NCBI GenBank assembly: GCA_944326335.1
Contig: CALVDM010000009.1
Location: forward strand, 1 to 64,000
From: an uncultured Bacteroidales bacterium
Lineage (GTDB): Bacteria; Bacteroidota; Bacteroidia; Bacteroidales; UBA932
Reading direction: 5' to 3'
DNA: 64,000 nt
The notes beneath the pieces are model-generated. The model saw only the letters and a program-made list of their open reading frames with translations, had not been told where the DNA came from and did not search any database. Position numbers and translations under genes: made by a program. Within the stretch, counting starts at the first letter, position 1. Each line of letters begins with the position of its first letter. This document shows positions 34,827-44,354 of this stretch, piece after piece.

Positions 34827-36782
34827 ATGATAGACGTTACATTCCCTGACGGCAGCGTGAAGTCTTTCGAGAAAGGCGTCACCCCGTACCAGATAGCTCA
34901 AGGTATCAGCCCGAAACTTGCTGCGGAAGTGCTTGCTGCGGAGGTGACAGGCGGAGAGACTGGGGGAAAGCCTACGATATACGACCTTGACCGTCCTCTT
35001 CAGGACAGCTGCTCCGTGCGGCTTCTCAAGTGGGACGACGACGAAGGCAAGCATGTGTTCTGGCATTCTTCATCGCACCTCATGGCGGCTGCGCTGGAGA
35101 GCCTTTATCCGGGAGTCAAGTTCGGGATAGGGCCGGCAATAGAGAACGGTTTCTACTATGACGTGGACCTCGGTGACAGGCAGATTACGGAAGCCGACCT
35201 GAAGGCCGTCGAGGACAAGATGATAGAGCTTGCGAGGACGAAGGAAAGCTTCGTGCGCAGGGAAGTGTCCAAGGCGGACGCTCTCAAGGCATTCGAGGAG
35301 AAGGGCGACGAGTACAAGTGCGAACTCATCGGGGAGCTCGAGGACGGGTCCATCACATTCTACACCAACGGCAGCTTCACCGACCTTTGCCGCGGGCCTC
35401 ATCTGAGGGACACATCCATGATAAAGGCCGTGAAACTCACTTCGATAGCCGGTGCATACTGGAGAGGGGACGAGAAGCGCAAGATGCTTACCAGGATATA
35501 CGGGATAACCTTCCCGAAGAAATCCATGCTCGATGAATACCTGGTGCTTCTGGAAGAGGCCAAAAAACGGGACCACAGGAAACTCGGGAAGGAGATGGAG
35601 CTTTTCACATTCTCCTCGAGAGTGGGACAGGGGCTTCCGATGTGGCTTCCAAAGGGGGCGGAGCTGAGGGAGAGGCTCGAGAACTTCCTCAAGAAAATCC
35701 AGAAGTCCTACGGTTACCTTCCTGTAATCACGCCTCATATCGGAAACAAGGAACTCTATGTGACATCCGGGCATTACGCAAAATACGGGAAGGATTCATT
35801 CCAGCCGATTCATACGCCTCAGGAGGGTGAGGAATTTCTCCTGAAGCCGATGAACTGCCCTCACCACTGCGAGATATACAGGTCAAAGCCGCGTTCCTAC
35901 AAGGACCTGCCCCTGAGATTCGCAGAGTTCGGTACGGTCTACCGTTACGAGCAGAGCGGCGAGCTGCACGGGCTTACGAGAGTCCGCGGCTTTACACAGG
36001 ATGACGCACATCTGTTCTGCCGTCCGGACCAGCTGAAGGAGGAGTTCTGCAAGGTCATAGACATCATCCTGTATGTGTTCAAGACACTCAATTTCGACGA
36101 ATACATCGCCCAGGTGTCTCTCCGTGACCCTGACAACAGGGAGAAGTATATAGGGACAGACGAGAACTGGGCAAAGGCGGAGCAGGCCATCATTGATGCT
36201 GCTGCCGAAAAGGGTCTCAAGACGATAGTTGTCCCGGGGGAGGCTGCTTTCTATGGTCCGAAACTCGACTTCATGGTGAAGGATGCCATAGGAAGGAAGT
36301 GGCAGCTCGGCACAATCCAGGTGGACTACAATCTTCCGGAGCGTTTCGAACTCGAATATACCGGCAGCGACGGGAAGAAGCACAGGCCTGTCATGATACA
36401 CAGGGCGCCGTTCGGTTCGCTCGAGAGATTCGTCGCGGTCCTTCTCGAACATACCGGCGGAAAACTTCCTCTCTGGCTCACTCCTGAGCAGGTGAAGATA
36501 CTGCCAGTCAGCGAAAAATATGTCGATTATGCAAAAAAAGTTTGCGAATTGATGAATAATTCCGATATTCGCGCCTCGATTGACGACAGGAACGAGACTG
36601 TAGGAAAGAGGATTAGGGAGAGTGAGCTGCAGCACGTCCCGTTCATTGTCATAGTCGGCGAGAAGGAGCTCGAGGACGGTGCCGTGTCTGTCAGAAGGCA
36701 GGGCGGCAAGGATGAAGGCGCCATGAAGGTGGAAGACTTCATCGCTCTCGTCTCCGGGGAAGTGAAGGAAATGTTGTCGTAA
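34827..36782 (+). CDS. thrS: Threonyl-tRNA synthetase
   Basis: This class II synthetase charges tRNA-Thr. The chain of 651 residues shows an N-terminal TGS domain ([17 protein letters not shown]), the second editing domain with [11 protein letters not shown], the LCRGPHL block, and the catalytic core with [40 protein letters not shown] and the motif 3 region [11 protein letters not shown]. The C-terminal anticodon domain ends in [12 protein letters not shown] start at 34827, just after the strong -7 box at 34792-34799. infC follows through a short leader with its own promoter. Confidence 0.97.
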   Translation: MIDVTFPDGSVKSFEKGVTPYQIAQGISPKLAAEVLAAEVTGGETGGKPTIYDLDRPLQDSCSVRLLKWDDDEGKHVFWHSSSHLMAAALESLYPGVKFGIGPAIENGFYYDVDLGDRQITEADLKAVEDKMIELARTKESFVRREVSKADALKAFEEKGDEYKCELIGELEDGSITFYTNGSFTDLCRGPHLRDTSMIKAVKLTSIAGAYWRGDEKRKMLTRIYGITFPKKSMLDEYLVLLEEAKKRDHRKLGKEMELFTFSSRVGQGLPMWLPKGAELRERLENFLKKIQKSYGYLPVITPHIGNKELYVTSGHYAKYGKDSFQPIHTPQEGEEFLLKPMNCPHHCEIYRSKPRSYKDLPLRFAEFGTVYRYEQSGELHGLTRVRGFTQDDAHLFCRPDQLKEEFCKVIDIILYVFKTLNFDEYIAQVSLRDPDNREKYIGTDENWAKAEQAIIDAAAEKGLKTIVVPGEAAFYGPKLDFMVKDAIGRKWQLGTIQVDYNLPERFELEYTGSDGKKHRPVMIHRAPFGSLERFVAVLLEHTGGKLPLWLTPEQVKILPVSEKYVDYAKKVCELMNNSDIRASIDDRNETVGKRIRESELQHVPFIVIVGEKELEDGAVSVRRQGGKDEGAMKVEDFIALVSGEVKEMLS

Positions 36783-36792
36783 GACGTTATAT

Positions 36793-36864
36793 TATTTTTG
36801 TTAACCAGGAAGTTGCTGCCGGACGCCGGTACGGCTTCCTATAACCGATTTGGAGGATTTATTT
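36793..36864 (+). promoter_or_regulatory. infC promoter, leader and Shine-Dalgarno
   Basis: TATTTTTG at 36793-36800 is an exact -7 box 10 bases after the thrS stop. The leader can fold: AGGAAG near 36807 pairs with CTTCCT near 36835, enclosing a ccgg/ccgg hairpin. A strong GGAGG at 36852-36856 lies 8 bases before ATC at 36865. No ATG is in reach in this frame. Confidence 0.6.
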
Positions 36865-37491
36865 ATCGCAGCGCCATTTAAACCATCCGCGCCCAAGTTT
36901 TCCGGGCCAAGACCTAACAATGGTCCTCAGGGTGCGGCTCGTCCCAACAACAGATTCGGCCAGAGACCGAGGAAGGACGATGACGGATTGAGAATTAACG
37001 AAGAGATTACTGCCCCGAAAGTCAGGCTTGTCGGTGACAATGTCGGTGAGCAGGGAATATACTCTACTTCTGAAGCCTTGAAGAAGGCTGATGAACTCGG
37101 ACTTGACCTGGTTGAAATCACTGCAAAAGTGGATCCTCCGGTTTGCAAGATTATAGACTACCAGAAGTATCTGTACCAGCAGAAGAGGAAGGCCAAGGAG
37201 ATGAAGGCCAACTCTACCAAGGTGGTCATAAAGGAAATCAGATTCGGCCCCAACACCGATGAGCATGACTTCCAGTTCAAGCTGAAGCATGCAATCGGGT
37301 TCCTCCAGGAAGGCGCGAAAGTGAAGGCTTCGGTGTTTTTCAAGGGAAGGGCGATTCTCTATGTTGACCAGGGCGAGAAGCTCCTGCTCAGGTTTGCAGT
37401 CGAACTCGAGGAGTACGGGCGTGCGGAGCAGATGCCGAAGCTCGAGGGCAAGAGAATGATGATGATGATTGCTCCCGTGAAGAAAAAGTAG
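36865..37491 (+). CDS. infC: Translation initiation factor IF-3 (probable AUC start)
   Basis: IF-3 keeps the 30S subunit free and checks start-codon pairing. The protein has a disordered Pro/Asn/Arg-rich N-terminal extension (about 40 residues), then the N-domain ([18 protein letters not shown]), [19 protein letters not shown] and the C-domain with [19 protein letters not shown]. No in-frame ATG exists before 37201, deep inside the conserved core. The only start with well-spaced GGAGG is ATC at 36865. A TTG at 36850 also opens the frame but overlaps the Shine-Dalgarno. A rare start codon is a known feature of infC, where it gives autoregulation. rpmI and rplT follow, the usual infC operon. 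Confidence 0.93.
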   Translation: MAAPFKPSAPKFSGPRPNNGPQGAARPNNRFGQRPRKDDDGLRINEEITAPKVRLVGDNVGEQGIYSTSEALKKADELGLDLVEITAKVDPPVCKIIDYQKYLYQQKRKAKEMKANSTKVVIKEIRFGPNTDEHDFQFKLKHAIGFLQEGAKVKASVFFKGRAILYVDQGEKLLLRFAVELEEYGRAEQMPKLEGKRMMMMIAPVKKK

Positions 37492-37534
37492 TCCGGATAT
37501 CCGGAATATTAATATTAACTCAAAAAGTTCAGCT

Positions 37535-37729
37535 ATGCCAAAGACAAAGACCAACTCCGGTTCAAAAAAGCGTTTCACGCTTACCGGAACGGGAAAAATC
37601 AAGAGAAAACACGCTTACAAGAGCCACATTCTCACAAAGAAGACGACAAAGCAGAAAAGGAATCTGACTCATTTCGGGACAATAGCTCCTGTTGATGAGA
37701 AGAGAGTAAAGGCTTTGCTCGGATTGTAG
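37535..37729 (+). CDS. rpmI: 50S ribosomal protein L35
   Basis: The 64-residue basic protein [18 protein letters not shown]... has the family pattern of KRF near the N-terminus and the [15 protein letters not shown] block. It sits 43 bases after infC and before rplT, the standard infC-rpmI-rplT order. Confidence 0.97.
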   Translation: MPKTKTNSGSKKRFTLTGTGKIKRKHAYKSHILTKKTTKQKRNLTHFGTIAPVDEKRVKALLGL

Positions 37730-37808
37730 TTCATTAATTAATGTCAAACTTGGAACGCAGTTGAGAAGCTCCTGAAAGGGACACTGCCTCCATAAAACAG
37801 TTAGATTT

Positions 37809-38153
37809 ATGCCAAGATCGGTAAATTCAGTTGCCTCAAGGGCACGCCGCAAGAAAATCCTCAAGAAGACCCGCGGTTACTTCCTGTCAAGGAAGAATGT
37901 TTGGACGGTAGCGAAAAACACCTACGAGAAAGGTCTCACTTACGCTTACCGTGACCGTAAGACCAAGAAACGCAATTTCCGCGCTCTCTGGATACAGAGA
38001 ATAAATGCTGCCGCACGCCAGTACGGTATGACTTATTCCCAGTTCATGGGCAAACTCGGAAAGCAGAACATCGGTCTGAACCGTAAGGTACTCGCAGACC
38101 TTGCTATGAATAATCCTCAGGCTTTTGAGGCTATTATAAATTCTGTAAAATAG
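37809..38153 (+). CDS. rplT: 50S ribosomal protein L20
   Basis: This 114-residue basic protein is needed early in 50S assembly. It shows [48 protein letters not shown] and [17 protein letters not shown], the standard L20 blocks. In many bacteria L20 represses this operon by binding its leader; the 79 bases before it have some pairing potential, but I cannot name a binding site. The signal peptidase gene starts 8 bases after its stop. Confidence 0.97.
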   Translation: MPRSVNSVASRARRKKILKKTRGYFLSRKNVWTVAKNTYEKGLTYAYRDRKTKKRNFRALWIQRINAAARQYGMTYSQFMGKLGKQNIGLNRKVLADLAMNNPQAFEAIINSVK

Positions 38154-38161
38154 TTCTTTGA

Positions 38162-39508
38162 ATGGGCTGGAAGGAATTTTACCACAACAGATGGACGAGG
38201 TTCGGTTTCTGGGCCTTGCTGTATCTTTTGTGGGTGATCTGGCTCGGAAATTACTGGTGGCTTCTTGGCCTTGTCGTCATCTTCGACCATCATATCACCG
38301 GAAAGGTGAAATGGATATTCTGGAAGAAGACGTACAAGGAAGGGGAAAAGCGCAACCCGGTGTACGAGTGGATAGATGCCATCGTATTTGCTGTGATTGT
38401 CGTCACGTTCATCAATATTTTCTTTTTCCAGGCGTTCAAGATTCCTTCATCGTCGATGGAAAGTTCCCTCATGACCGGGGACCATCTTTTCGTCAGCAAG
38501 CTGACCTACGGGCCGCGCGTGCCGCAGACACCCCTTACAATACCTTTCACGCATAATGTGATTTTCGGGAAAGAGTCCTACTCGACCCTTATCCAGAACA
38601 GATACAGAAGGCTGAAAGGCTTCAGGGAGGTGCGCAGGGGCGACTATGTGGTGTTCGGCTTCCCCAACGGGGACACCGTGCTGACAAAGGTGCCGGCAGA
38701 GGATTACTATGCGATGTGCAGGACTATAGGCAGGGAGAATGTCATCTCGTACTATGGTCCGGTCAAGGTCCGTCCGATGGACAAGAAGGACCATTACGTC
38801 AAGAGATGCGTGGCCGTGCACGGAGATACCCTCGAGGTCAGGAACGGACAGGTATATGTCAATTCCGAGCCTCAGGAGACATACCCGGGCCTGCAGAACT
38901 CCTATTGCGTAAAGACTGACGGCCAGCGGATAAATCCGGTGAACCTGGATGCTCTCGGACTCAATATCTCCGAACTGTGGTATGACCCGCAGCTTCCGGG
39001 ATATCCGTACATGCCTCTCACGGCCGGGCGTCTGGAGAAGGTTTCCGGCTATCCCAACGTTGTGTCGGTCGAGCAGAACATCGATGTGTATCCGCCGGAT
39101 GACCCGGACTCGTACCTGACGATTTTCCCTTTCTCGAAAGACTACAGGTGGACGAGGGACAATTACGGTCCCTTGTGGATTCCGGAGAAAGGCGCGACTG
39201 TCGCGCTGGATTCCGTGAGCCTCCCGCTCTACAGCCGGATAATCACCGCATACGAGGGGAACACGCTTGAAGTCGGCCGGGATGGCAGCATTCTCGTAAA
39301 CGGGGAGGTCTCCACGACATACACATTCAAGCAGGACTATTACTTCATGATGGGGGACAACAGGCACAATTCCCTGGATTCGAGATACTGGGGCTTCGTC
39401 CCGGAAGACCATATAGTCGGGAAACCGGTGGTGATATGGCTCTCGACAGACAGGAACAAGCGTTTCCCCGCGAATATCAGATGGAACCGTTTCCTCAAAT
39501 TCGTCTGA
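38162..39508 (+). CDS. lepB: Signal peptidase I (housekeeping copy)
   Basis: This inner-membrane serine protease removes signal peptides from exported proteins. At 448 residues it is the long form usual in Bacteroidota. Two N-terminal membrane segments (WALLYLLWVIWLGNYWWLLG and AIVFAVIVVTFINIFFFQAF) precede the catalytic Ser98 in IPSSSMESSLMTGDHLFV. The general base Lys214 is in YVKRCVAVHGDTLEV, and the box E motif GDNRHNSLDSRYWGFV is present near the C-terminus. It follows rplT by 8 bases. A shorter, diverged second copy lies at 47898 within the accessory island. Confidence 0.95.
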   Translation: MGWKEFYHNRWTRFGFWALLYLLWVIWLGNYWWLLGLVVIFDHHITGKVKWIFWKKTYKEGEKRNPVYEWIDAIVFAVIVVTFINIFFFQAFKIPSSSMESSLMTGDHLFVSKLTYGPRVPQTPLTIPFTHNVIFGKESYSTLIQNRYRRLKGFREVRRGDYVVFGFPNGDTVLTKVPAEDYYAMCRTIGRENVISYYGPVKVRPMDKKDHYVKRCVAVHGDTLEVRNGQVYVNSEPQETYPGLQNSYCVKTDGQRINPVNLDALGLNISELWYDPQLPGYPYMPLTAGRLEKVSGYPNVVSVEQNIDVYPPDDPDSYLTIFPFSKDYRWTRDNYGPLWIPEKGATVALDSVSLPLYSRIITAYEGNTLEVGRDGSILVNGEVSTTYTFKQDYYFMMGDNRHNSLDSRYWGFVPEDHIVGKPVVIWLSTDRNKRFPANIRWNRFLKFV

Positions 39509-39512
39509 TTTC

Positions 39513-39543
39513 TTGTATTTTAGATTTTTTTTGACGATATTTG
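39513..39543 (+). promoter_or_regulatory. Probable promoter of rpmB-rpmG-DUF4295
   Basis: A TTG (39513-39515), a 20-base spacer and GATATTTG (39536-39543, seven of eight -7 positions) followed by C precede rpmB by about 63 bases. The spacing fits the Bacteroidota pattern. Confidence 0.5.
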
Positions 39544-39606
39544 CAGCCCCTTGCCGGGATTTGGGCGGTTCATGTTGAAATAGAAAAATTAAAAAGGTTA
39601 GATACA

Positions 39607-39849
39607 ATGGCAAAGGTTTGTCAAATTACAGGTAGGAAGAGGATGGTCGGAAACAATGTTTCCCACTCCAAGAAGCGCACTAAGCGTATTTTTGCTATCA
39701 ATTTGAAGACTAAGAAGTTCTGGTCTGAAGAGGAGCAAAGGTTCATTACGCTCAAAGTTTCATGCAAGGGTATGAAGCACATTGAGAAGAACGGTTTGGA
39801 TGCAACTGTGAAAGCTGCACAGAAGAAAGGATATATCAACATTGTTTAA
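39607..39849 (+). CDS. rpmB: 50S ribosomal protein L28
   Basis: This 80-residue protein starts [20 protein letters not shown] and has the [14 protein letters not shown] and [16 protein letters not shown] blocks of L28. I use the ATG at 39607; the frame is open upstream but that part has no homology to L28. It leads a compact group with rpmG 11 bases on. Confidence 0.97.
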   Translation: MAKVCQITGRKRMVGNNVSHSKKRTKRIFAINLKTKKFWSEEEQRFITLKVSCKGMKHIEKNGLDATVKAAQKKGYINIV

Positions 39850-39860
39850 TTGCGTGGATT

Positions 39861-40049
39861 ATGGCAAAGAAAGCAAAGGGTAACAGGGTGCAGGTAATTT
39901 TGGAGTGCACTGAACAGAGGGAGAGCGGTGTACCCGGCATGTCGAGATACATCACTACCAAGAACAAGAAGAATACAACTCAGCGTCTGGAGCGTATGAA
40001 ATATAATCCGTACCTCAAGAAGGTGACTCTTCACCGTGAGATAAAATAA
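39861..40049 (+). CDS. rpmG: 50S ribosomal protein L33
   Basis: The 62-residue protein has [42 protein letters not shown] and a terminal [10 protein letters not shown], matching L33. It carries one Cys at the ECT position and no CXXC pair, which suggests the zinc-free form. It lies between rpmB and the DUF4295 gene. Confidence 0.97.
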   Translation: MAKKAKGNRVQVILECTEQRESGVPGMSRYITTKNKKNTTQRLERMKYNPYLKKVTLHREIK

Positions 40050-40065
40050 TTGAGAGGGATAGATT

Positions 40066-40224
40066 ATGGCAAAGAAAGCAGTTGCAACCTTCAGTGCCAA
40101 GTCAGGCGCTAAGACAATGGTGAAATGCATCCGCATGGACAAGTCGTCCAAGACAGGTGCATACATGTTCAAGGAAGACCTCGTTGAGGCTGAGAAAGTG
40201 AAGGATTTCTTCGCAAAGAAATAA
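40066..40224 (+). CDS. DUF4295 small basic protein
   Basis: A 52-residue frame begins MAKKAVATFSAKSGAKTMVK and ends VKDFFAKK. This small Lys-rich protein is always seen by me directly after L33 and before ftsY in Bacteroidota, where it is called DUF4295. Its basic character and ribosomal neighbourhood suggest a ribosome-associated protein; that is inference. It starts 16 bases after rpmG and is followed by a strong terminator. Confidence 0.9.
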   Translation: MAKKAVATFSAKSGAKTMVKCIRMDKSSKTGAYMFKEDLVEAEKVKDFFAKK

Positions 40225-40250
40225 TGCGGACATCTGTCCGGACATTGCGG

Positions 40251-40284
40251 GAGGGTGATAAAAGATTTTATCACCCTCTTTTTT
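40251..40284 (+). terminator. Rho-independent terminator after the DUF4295 gene
   Basis: gagggtgataaaa (40251-40263) pairs perfectly with ttttatcaccctc (40266-40278), followed by a run of six or more T. It ends the L28-L33-DUF4295 transcript and separates it from ftsY. Confidence 0.9.
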
Positions 40285-40313
40285 GTTCGATATTGCGAAT
40301 TTTCGTAAATTTG
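40282..40313 (+). promoter_or_regulatory. Promoter of ftsY-pheT
   Basis: TTTG at 40282-40285, a 20-base spacer and TAAATTTG at 40306-40313 match the Bacteroidota -33/-7 pattern in sequence and spacing. The -33 box overlaps the T-run of the preceding terminator. The implied start is just ahead of the ftsY ATG at 40337. Confidence 0.75.
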
Positions 40314-40336
40314 AAAGTTTTATCCTGATACTTGTT

Positions 40337-41266
40337 ATGGGCATATTCGACAAAGGCGTACAGAAGACCAGAAAGAGTTTTTTCGAGCGGATATCCAGGG
40401 CCGTTGCAGGCAAGTCGAAGATAGACGATGACACGCTGGATTCAATCGAGGAGGCTCTCATCGCTACCGACATGGGGGTCGATACGACACTGAAGATAAT
40501 TGACAACCTTGAGGAAAGGGTCATGAAAGACAAGTTCATGACCTTCGACGAGCTTGTGGACCTTCTTCATGACGAGATAGGCAAGCTGCTGGATGTCACC
40601 GGCAGCGAGACTCCGACAGAGCCGTTCGACTTCTCCAGGAAACCGTACGTGGTCATGGTCGTCGGGGTGAACGGGGTAGGCAAGACGACCACGATAGGAA
40701 AACTCGCCTCCCGGCTCAAGGCGCAGGGGAAGAAGGTCCTTCTCGGTGCGGCGGACACTTTCAGGGCTGCAGCCGTGGACCAGCTTGTAATATGGGCGGA
40801 ACGGGCAGGCGTGGATATCGTGAAGCAGGGAATGGGGGCGGACCCGGCCTCAGTGGCATACGACACCGTGAAGTCTGCTGTGGCGAAGGGTGCCGACGTG
40901 GTGCTTATCGATACTGCAGGTCGTCTGCACAACAGGGTGGACCTCATGAATGAGCTCACGAAAATCCGGAATGTGATGAAGAAGGTGATTCCTGATGCAC
41001 CGCATGAAGTGCTGCTTGTGCTTGACGGCTCCACAGGGCAGAATGCCTTCCAGCAGGCCAGGGAGTTTTCACGTGCCACCGAGGTGACGTCGATGGCCGT
41101 GACAAAACTGGACGGGACCGCAAAGGGCGGTGTCGTCATCGGCATTGTGGACCAGTTCAGGATTCCGGTGAAATTCGTCGGCATCGGGGAGGGCGTTGAC
41201 GACCTGAAGGTTTTCGACAGGAAGGAATTTGTGAATTCATTGTTTTCGAAGGAAGATTTGAAATAG
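40337..41266 (+). CDS. ftsY: Signal recognition particle receptor FtsY
   Basis: FtsY docks ribosome-SRP complexes at the membrane and hydrolyses GTP together with Ffh. The 309-residue protein is the short form, with only a small N-terminal part before the NG domain and no long acidic A domain. G-domain motifs are GVNGVGKTTTIGKLA (G1), DTFRAAAVDQL (G2), DTAGRLHN (G3) and TKLDGTAKGG (G4). I start at 40337, downstream of the promoter at 40282-40313. pheT follows by 14 bases. Confidence 0.97.
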   Translation: MGIFDKGVQKTRKSFFERISRAVAGKSKIDDDTLDSIEEALIATDMGVDTTLKIIDNLEERVMKDKFMTFDELVDLLHDEIGKLLDVTGSETPTEPFDFSRKPYVVMVVGVNGVGKTTTIGKLASRLKAQGKKVLLGAADTFRAAAVDQLVIWAERAGVDIVKQGMGADPASVAYDTVKSAVAKGADVVLIDTAGRLHNRVDLMNELTKIRNVMKKVIPDAPHEVLLVLDGSTGQNAFQQAREFSRATEVTSMAVTKLDGTAKGGVVIGIVDQFRIPVKFVGIGEGVDDLKVFDRKEFVNSLFSKEDLK

Positions 41267-41280
41267 TAAAAACACAGTAT

Positions 41281-43770
41281 ATGAAGGTATCTTACAATTG
41301 GCTGAAGGATTATCTCAAATGTGATCTCAGTCCGGAGGAAATAGCTGCCGCATTGACATCGATAGGTCTTGAAGTGGATGCTGTCGAGGAAGTGGAGGAA
41401 ATACCGGGAGGGCTTGCCGGCGTAATCGTGGCGGAGGTCGTGGAATGCACGGAGCATCCTGATTCGGACCACCTGCATGTCACCAGGCTGAATACTGGGG
41501 CGGAAGAGCTCCTGCAGGTAGTGTGCGGCGCCCCTAATGTCGCTGCCGGACAGAAGGTGCTGCTTGCCACAATCGGCACTGTGCTCGGTGAGGATTTCAA
41601 AATCAGGAAGTCCAAGATAAGAGGGGTGGAGTCTTTCGGGATGATATGCGCCGAGGACGAACTCGGGATAGGTTCCTCCCATGACGGCATCATGGTGCTT
41701 GACAGTTCGGCTGTCCCGGGGACTCCTGCAAGGGAATACCTGAAACTGGAGAGTGACTCCGTCATAGAGATAGGCCTTACAGCCAACAGGGTCGATGCCG
41801 CATCCCATATCGGGGTGGCCAGGGACCTCTATGCATACCTGAAACTGAACGGCATACCTTGCTCTCTCGAGATTCCGGACGTGTCTGCATTCAGGGAGGG
41901 AGACGAAGGCGCATGTTCTCCGGACGGGAGTGTGGACGGGGCTCTCCCGGTGGAAGTCCTTGCTCCTGACGGCGCACCGAGGTATTCCGGCACCACTGTC
42001 ACTGGCGTCAAGGTGGCCCCTTCTCCTGAATGGCTCCAGAAAAAGCTTCTTTCCGTGGGGCTGAGACCGATAAACAACGTGGTTGACATAACCAATTTCA
42101 TACTGATGGAAATCGGGCAGCCTCTCCATGCGTTCGATGCGGACAAGATAAAGGGACACAGGGTCATTGTCCGCAGGGCTGAAGAAGGGGAGAAGTTCAG
42201 GACACTGGACGGGGTGGAGAGAACACTTTCCGCCGAAGACCTCATGATTGCCGATGTGGAGAAGCCGATGTGCCTTGCCGGGGTGTTCGGGGGAGAGGAT
42301 TCCGGAGTGACGGACTCGACAGTGAATGTGTTCCTTGAAAGTGCATATTTCAATCCTGTGTCGATACGCAAGAGCGCGAAAAGGCATGGTCTGAGCACCG
42401 ATGCTTCCTTCAGGTACGAGAGGGGAGCCGACCCGCTCGTGACGGAATGGGCCGCAAGACGCGCAGCCCTGCTTATATGCAGCATTGCAGGCGGGCATGT
42501 GACGGGGAAGGTCCAGGAGTTCTGCCCTGAGAAGATAGGCAGGAAGGTGATTGAGCTCGACTATGACAGAATCGAGGCTTTCGTGGGGAAGAAGATAGGG
42601 CATGACGTGATAGAGGATATCCTCGGGTACCTTAATTACAGGTTCATCTCGAGGGAGTATGACAGCGACGGGACAGTGAAAGGTTCCGTGGTGGAGGCTC
42701 CATCCTACATGATTGATGTCTATCGCGAATGCGATGTCGTGGAGGAGATTCTCAGGATTTACGGCTACAACAATATCGAACTTCCGTCGAATGTGAGGAT
42801 GTCGGTCAGCTCGACTTCCAGACCGGAACCGGAGAAAGTCAGGAACGTCATATCCGATTTCCTCGCTGCGAACGGTTTCAACGAGATAATGAACAATTCC
42901 CTCACCAGGGCAAGCTATTACGAGAAGCTCGAGACATTCCCTCCGGAGAAATGCGTCAGGATACTGAATCCTCTGAGCTCAGACCTCAATGTCCTCAGGC
43001 AGACGCTTCTGTTGAGCGGTCTCGAGGTCGTGGCCTACAACATCAACCGCCAGGAAAACAATCAGAGGCTTTTCGAATACGGTTCGGTCTATTCCTTCAA
43101 TCCTGGAATGGACGGAAAGACTCTCGACTCATACAATGAAAGTACGGCATTCTCGATGTTCATCACCGGCCCGGGAGAGAAAAGCTGGAGGACAGGGCAG
43201 CGGAAAAGCGACTATTTCGAGCTGAAGGGAGTCCTTGAACTCCTGTTCAGACGTTTCGGAGGCAACATATATTCGATGGAGTGTACACCTGCACCGGCAG
43301 ACATCTTCTCCGAGGGACTTGTGTACAGGCTTCCGGGAAGCGCACGCCCTCTTGCGGTGATGGGTACCGTGGCACCGGCAAGGCTACGCCAGTTCGGCAT
43401 AAGGCAGAATGTGTATGCCGCTGAAATAAGCTGGCCGGAGCTCTTCGAACTTGTCCGGAGGGACAGGATAAAGTACAGCGAGATGCCGAGATTCCCGGAG
43501 GTGAGGAGAGACCTTGCACTTCTCCTCGACGAAAATGTCACCTACAGCGACATTTACAGGTGCGCGTTCAAGACTGGAAAGAAACTTCTGAAGAGCGTAT
43601 CCTTGTTCGATGTCTATCGTGGCGACAAAATCCCGAAGGACAAGAAGCAGTATGCTTTGAGCTTCGTCCTGCAGGATGCTGACAAGACGTTGACGGACAA
43701 GGATGTGGAGAATGCAATGTCGCGTTTTGTGAGTGCCTTCTCAAAGGAGTTCGGAGCTGTCCTCAGGTAA
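41281..43770 (+). CDS. pheT: Phenylalanyl-tRNA synthetase beta chain
   Basis: PheT is the large subunit of the (alpha-beta)2 synthetase and carries the editing site. The 829-residue chain has the N-terminal MKVSYNWLKDYL segment, the EMAP/tRNA-binding domain (VVECTEHPDSDHLHVTRLN, VCGAPNVAAGQKV), the B5 region and the catalytic-like core (STDASFRYERGADP), and the C-terminal FDX-ACB anticodon-binding domain (PRFPEVRRDLALLLDENV). No part is missing. pheS is not in the window, so the subunits are encoded apart, as is common in this phylum. Confidence 0.97.
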   Translation: MKVSYNWLKDYLKCDLSPEEIAAALTSIGLEVDAVEEVEEIPGGLAGVIVAEVVECTEHPDSDHLHVTRLNTGAEELLQVVCGAPNVAAGQKVLLATIGTVLGEDFKIRKSKIRGVESFGMICAEDELGIGSSHDGIMVLDSSAVPGTPAREYLKLESDSVIEIGLTANRVDAASHIGVARDLYAYLKLNGIPCSLEIPDVSAFREGDEGACSPDGSVDGALPVEVLAPDGAPRYSGTTVTGVKVAPSPEWLQKKLLSVGLRPINNVVDITNFILMEIGQPLHAFDADKIKGHRVIVRRAEEGEKFRTLDGVERTLSAEDLMIADVEKPMCLAGVFGGEDSGVTDSTVNVFLESAYFNPVSIRKSAKRHGLSTDASFRYERGADPLVTEWAARRAALLICSIAGGHVTGKVQEFCPEKIGRKVIELDYDRIEAFVGKKIGHDVIEDILGYLNYRFISREYDSDGTVKGSVVEAPSYMIDVYRECDVVEEILRIYGYNNIELPSNVRMSVSSTSRPEPEKVRNVISDFLAANGFNEIMNNSLTRASYYEKLETFPPEKCVRILNPLSSDLNVLRQTLLLSGLEVVAYNINRQENNQRLFEYGSVYSFNPGMDGKTLDSYNESTAFSMFITGPGEKSWRTGQRKSDYFELKGVLELLFRRFGGNIYSMECTPAPADIFSEGLVYRLPGSARPLAVMGTVAPARLRQFGIRQNVYAAEISWPELFELVRRDRIKYSEMPRFPEVRRDLALLLDENVTYSDIYRCAFKTGKKLLKSVSLFDVYRGDKIPKDKKQYALSFVLQDADKTLTDKDVENAMSRFVSAFSKEFGAVLR

Positions 43771-43775
43771 AAGCT

Positions 43776-44354
43776 ATGGTCAGGCGTCTCTTGAAATACG
43801 CAGTCTTGCTTGCCATCGCCGCAATGATGGTTTCATGCGGCGCGCGCGACGGGAAGGTGATTCCCAGAAAGAAACTGGCGAAGATATATGCGGACATGTT
43901 CATGGCCGACCAGTGGATTCAGCAGAACTACACTGTCTCAAAGGTGGCTGACACTTCCCAGGTCTATGAGGCGATATTCGAGGATTACGGTTACAGCTCG
44001 GACGACTACAGGAAGAGCGTGGCCTATTACATCCAGGACCCCGACCGGTTCGCGAGGATACTGAGGCAGACTGTCTCCATCCTCGATGAACGCATTTCCG
44101 ACGACAAGGCGGAGCTACGCAAGATGAAATCCGAAGAATCAGCGAAGACCGATATCACATACAGGTTCGACTTCGACAGGATATGGATTTTCGACAACGG
44201 TTTCCCTCGGCTTGCCGACAGGGACAGCCTCGACTATTTCACAGACAAGGGGGAATATTTCATCCTCGACCTGAAGCATCTCGTGGAGCCGCTGGAATAC
44301 GATTCGTCGGTGTATTTTCCACAGGATTCCCTAAAAGTGACCGGAAATGAATAG
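43776..44354 (+). CDS. DUF4296 lipoprotein
   Basis: This 192-residue protein has a lipoprotein signal (AAMMVSCGA, Cys21) and then the block VIPRKKLAKIYADMFMADQWI, typical of DUF4296. A second region, YDDYRKSVAYYIQDPDRF-like (YSSDDYRKSVAYYIQDPDRF), completes the small helical domain. The charged C-terminal half (residues 115-190) shows no known motif. It starts 5 bases after pheT and overlaps the next gene by 8 bases, so it is probably co-transcribed. Function is unknown; an envelope location follows from the lipobox. Confidence 0.85.
   Translation: MVRRLLKYAVLLAIAAMMVSCGARDGKVIPRKKLAKIYADMFMADQWIQQNYTVSKVADTSQVYEAIFEDYGYSSDDYRKSVAYYIQDPDRFARILRQTVSILDERISDDKAELRKMKSEESAKTDITYRFDFDRIWIFDNGFPRLADRDSLDYFTDKGEYFILDLKHLVEPLEYDSSVYFPQDSLKVTGNE

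Noticed and set aside
40567-42603. Long antisense open frame (678 codons) opposite ftsY and pheT
   Set aside because: It crosses two clear genes and their gap on the other strand, with no family resemblance; treated as a shadow frame.
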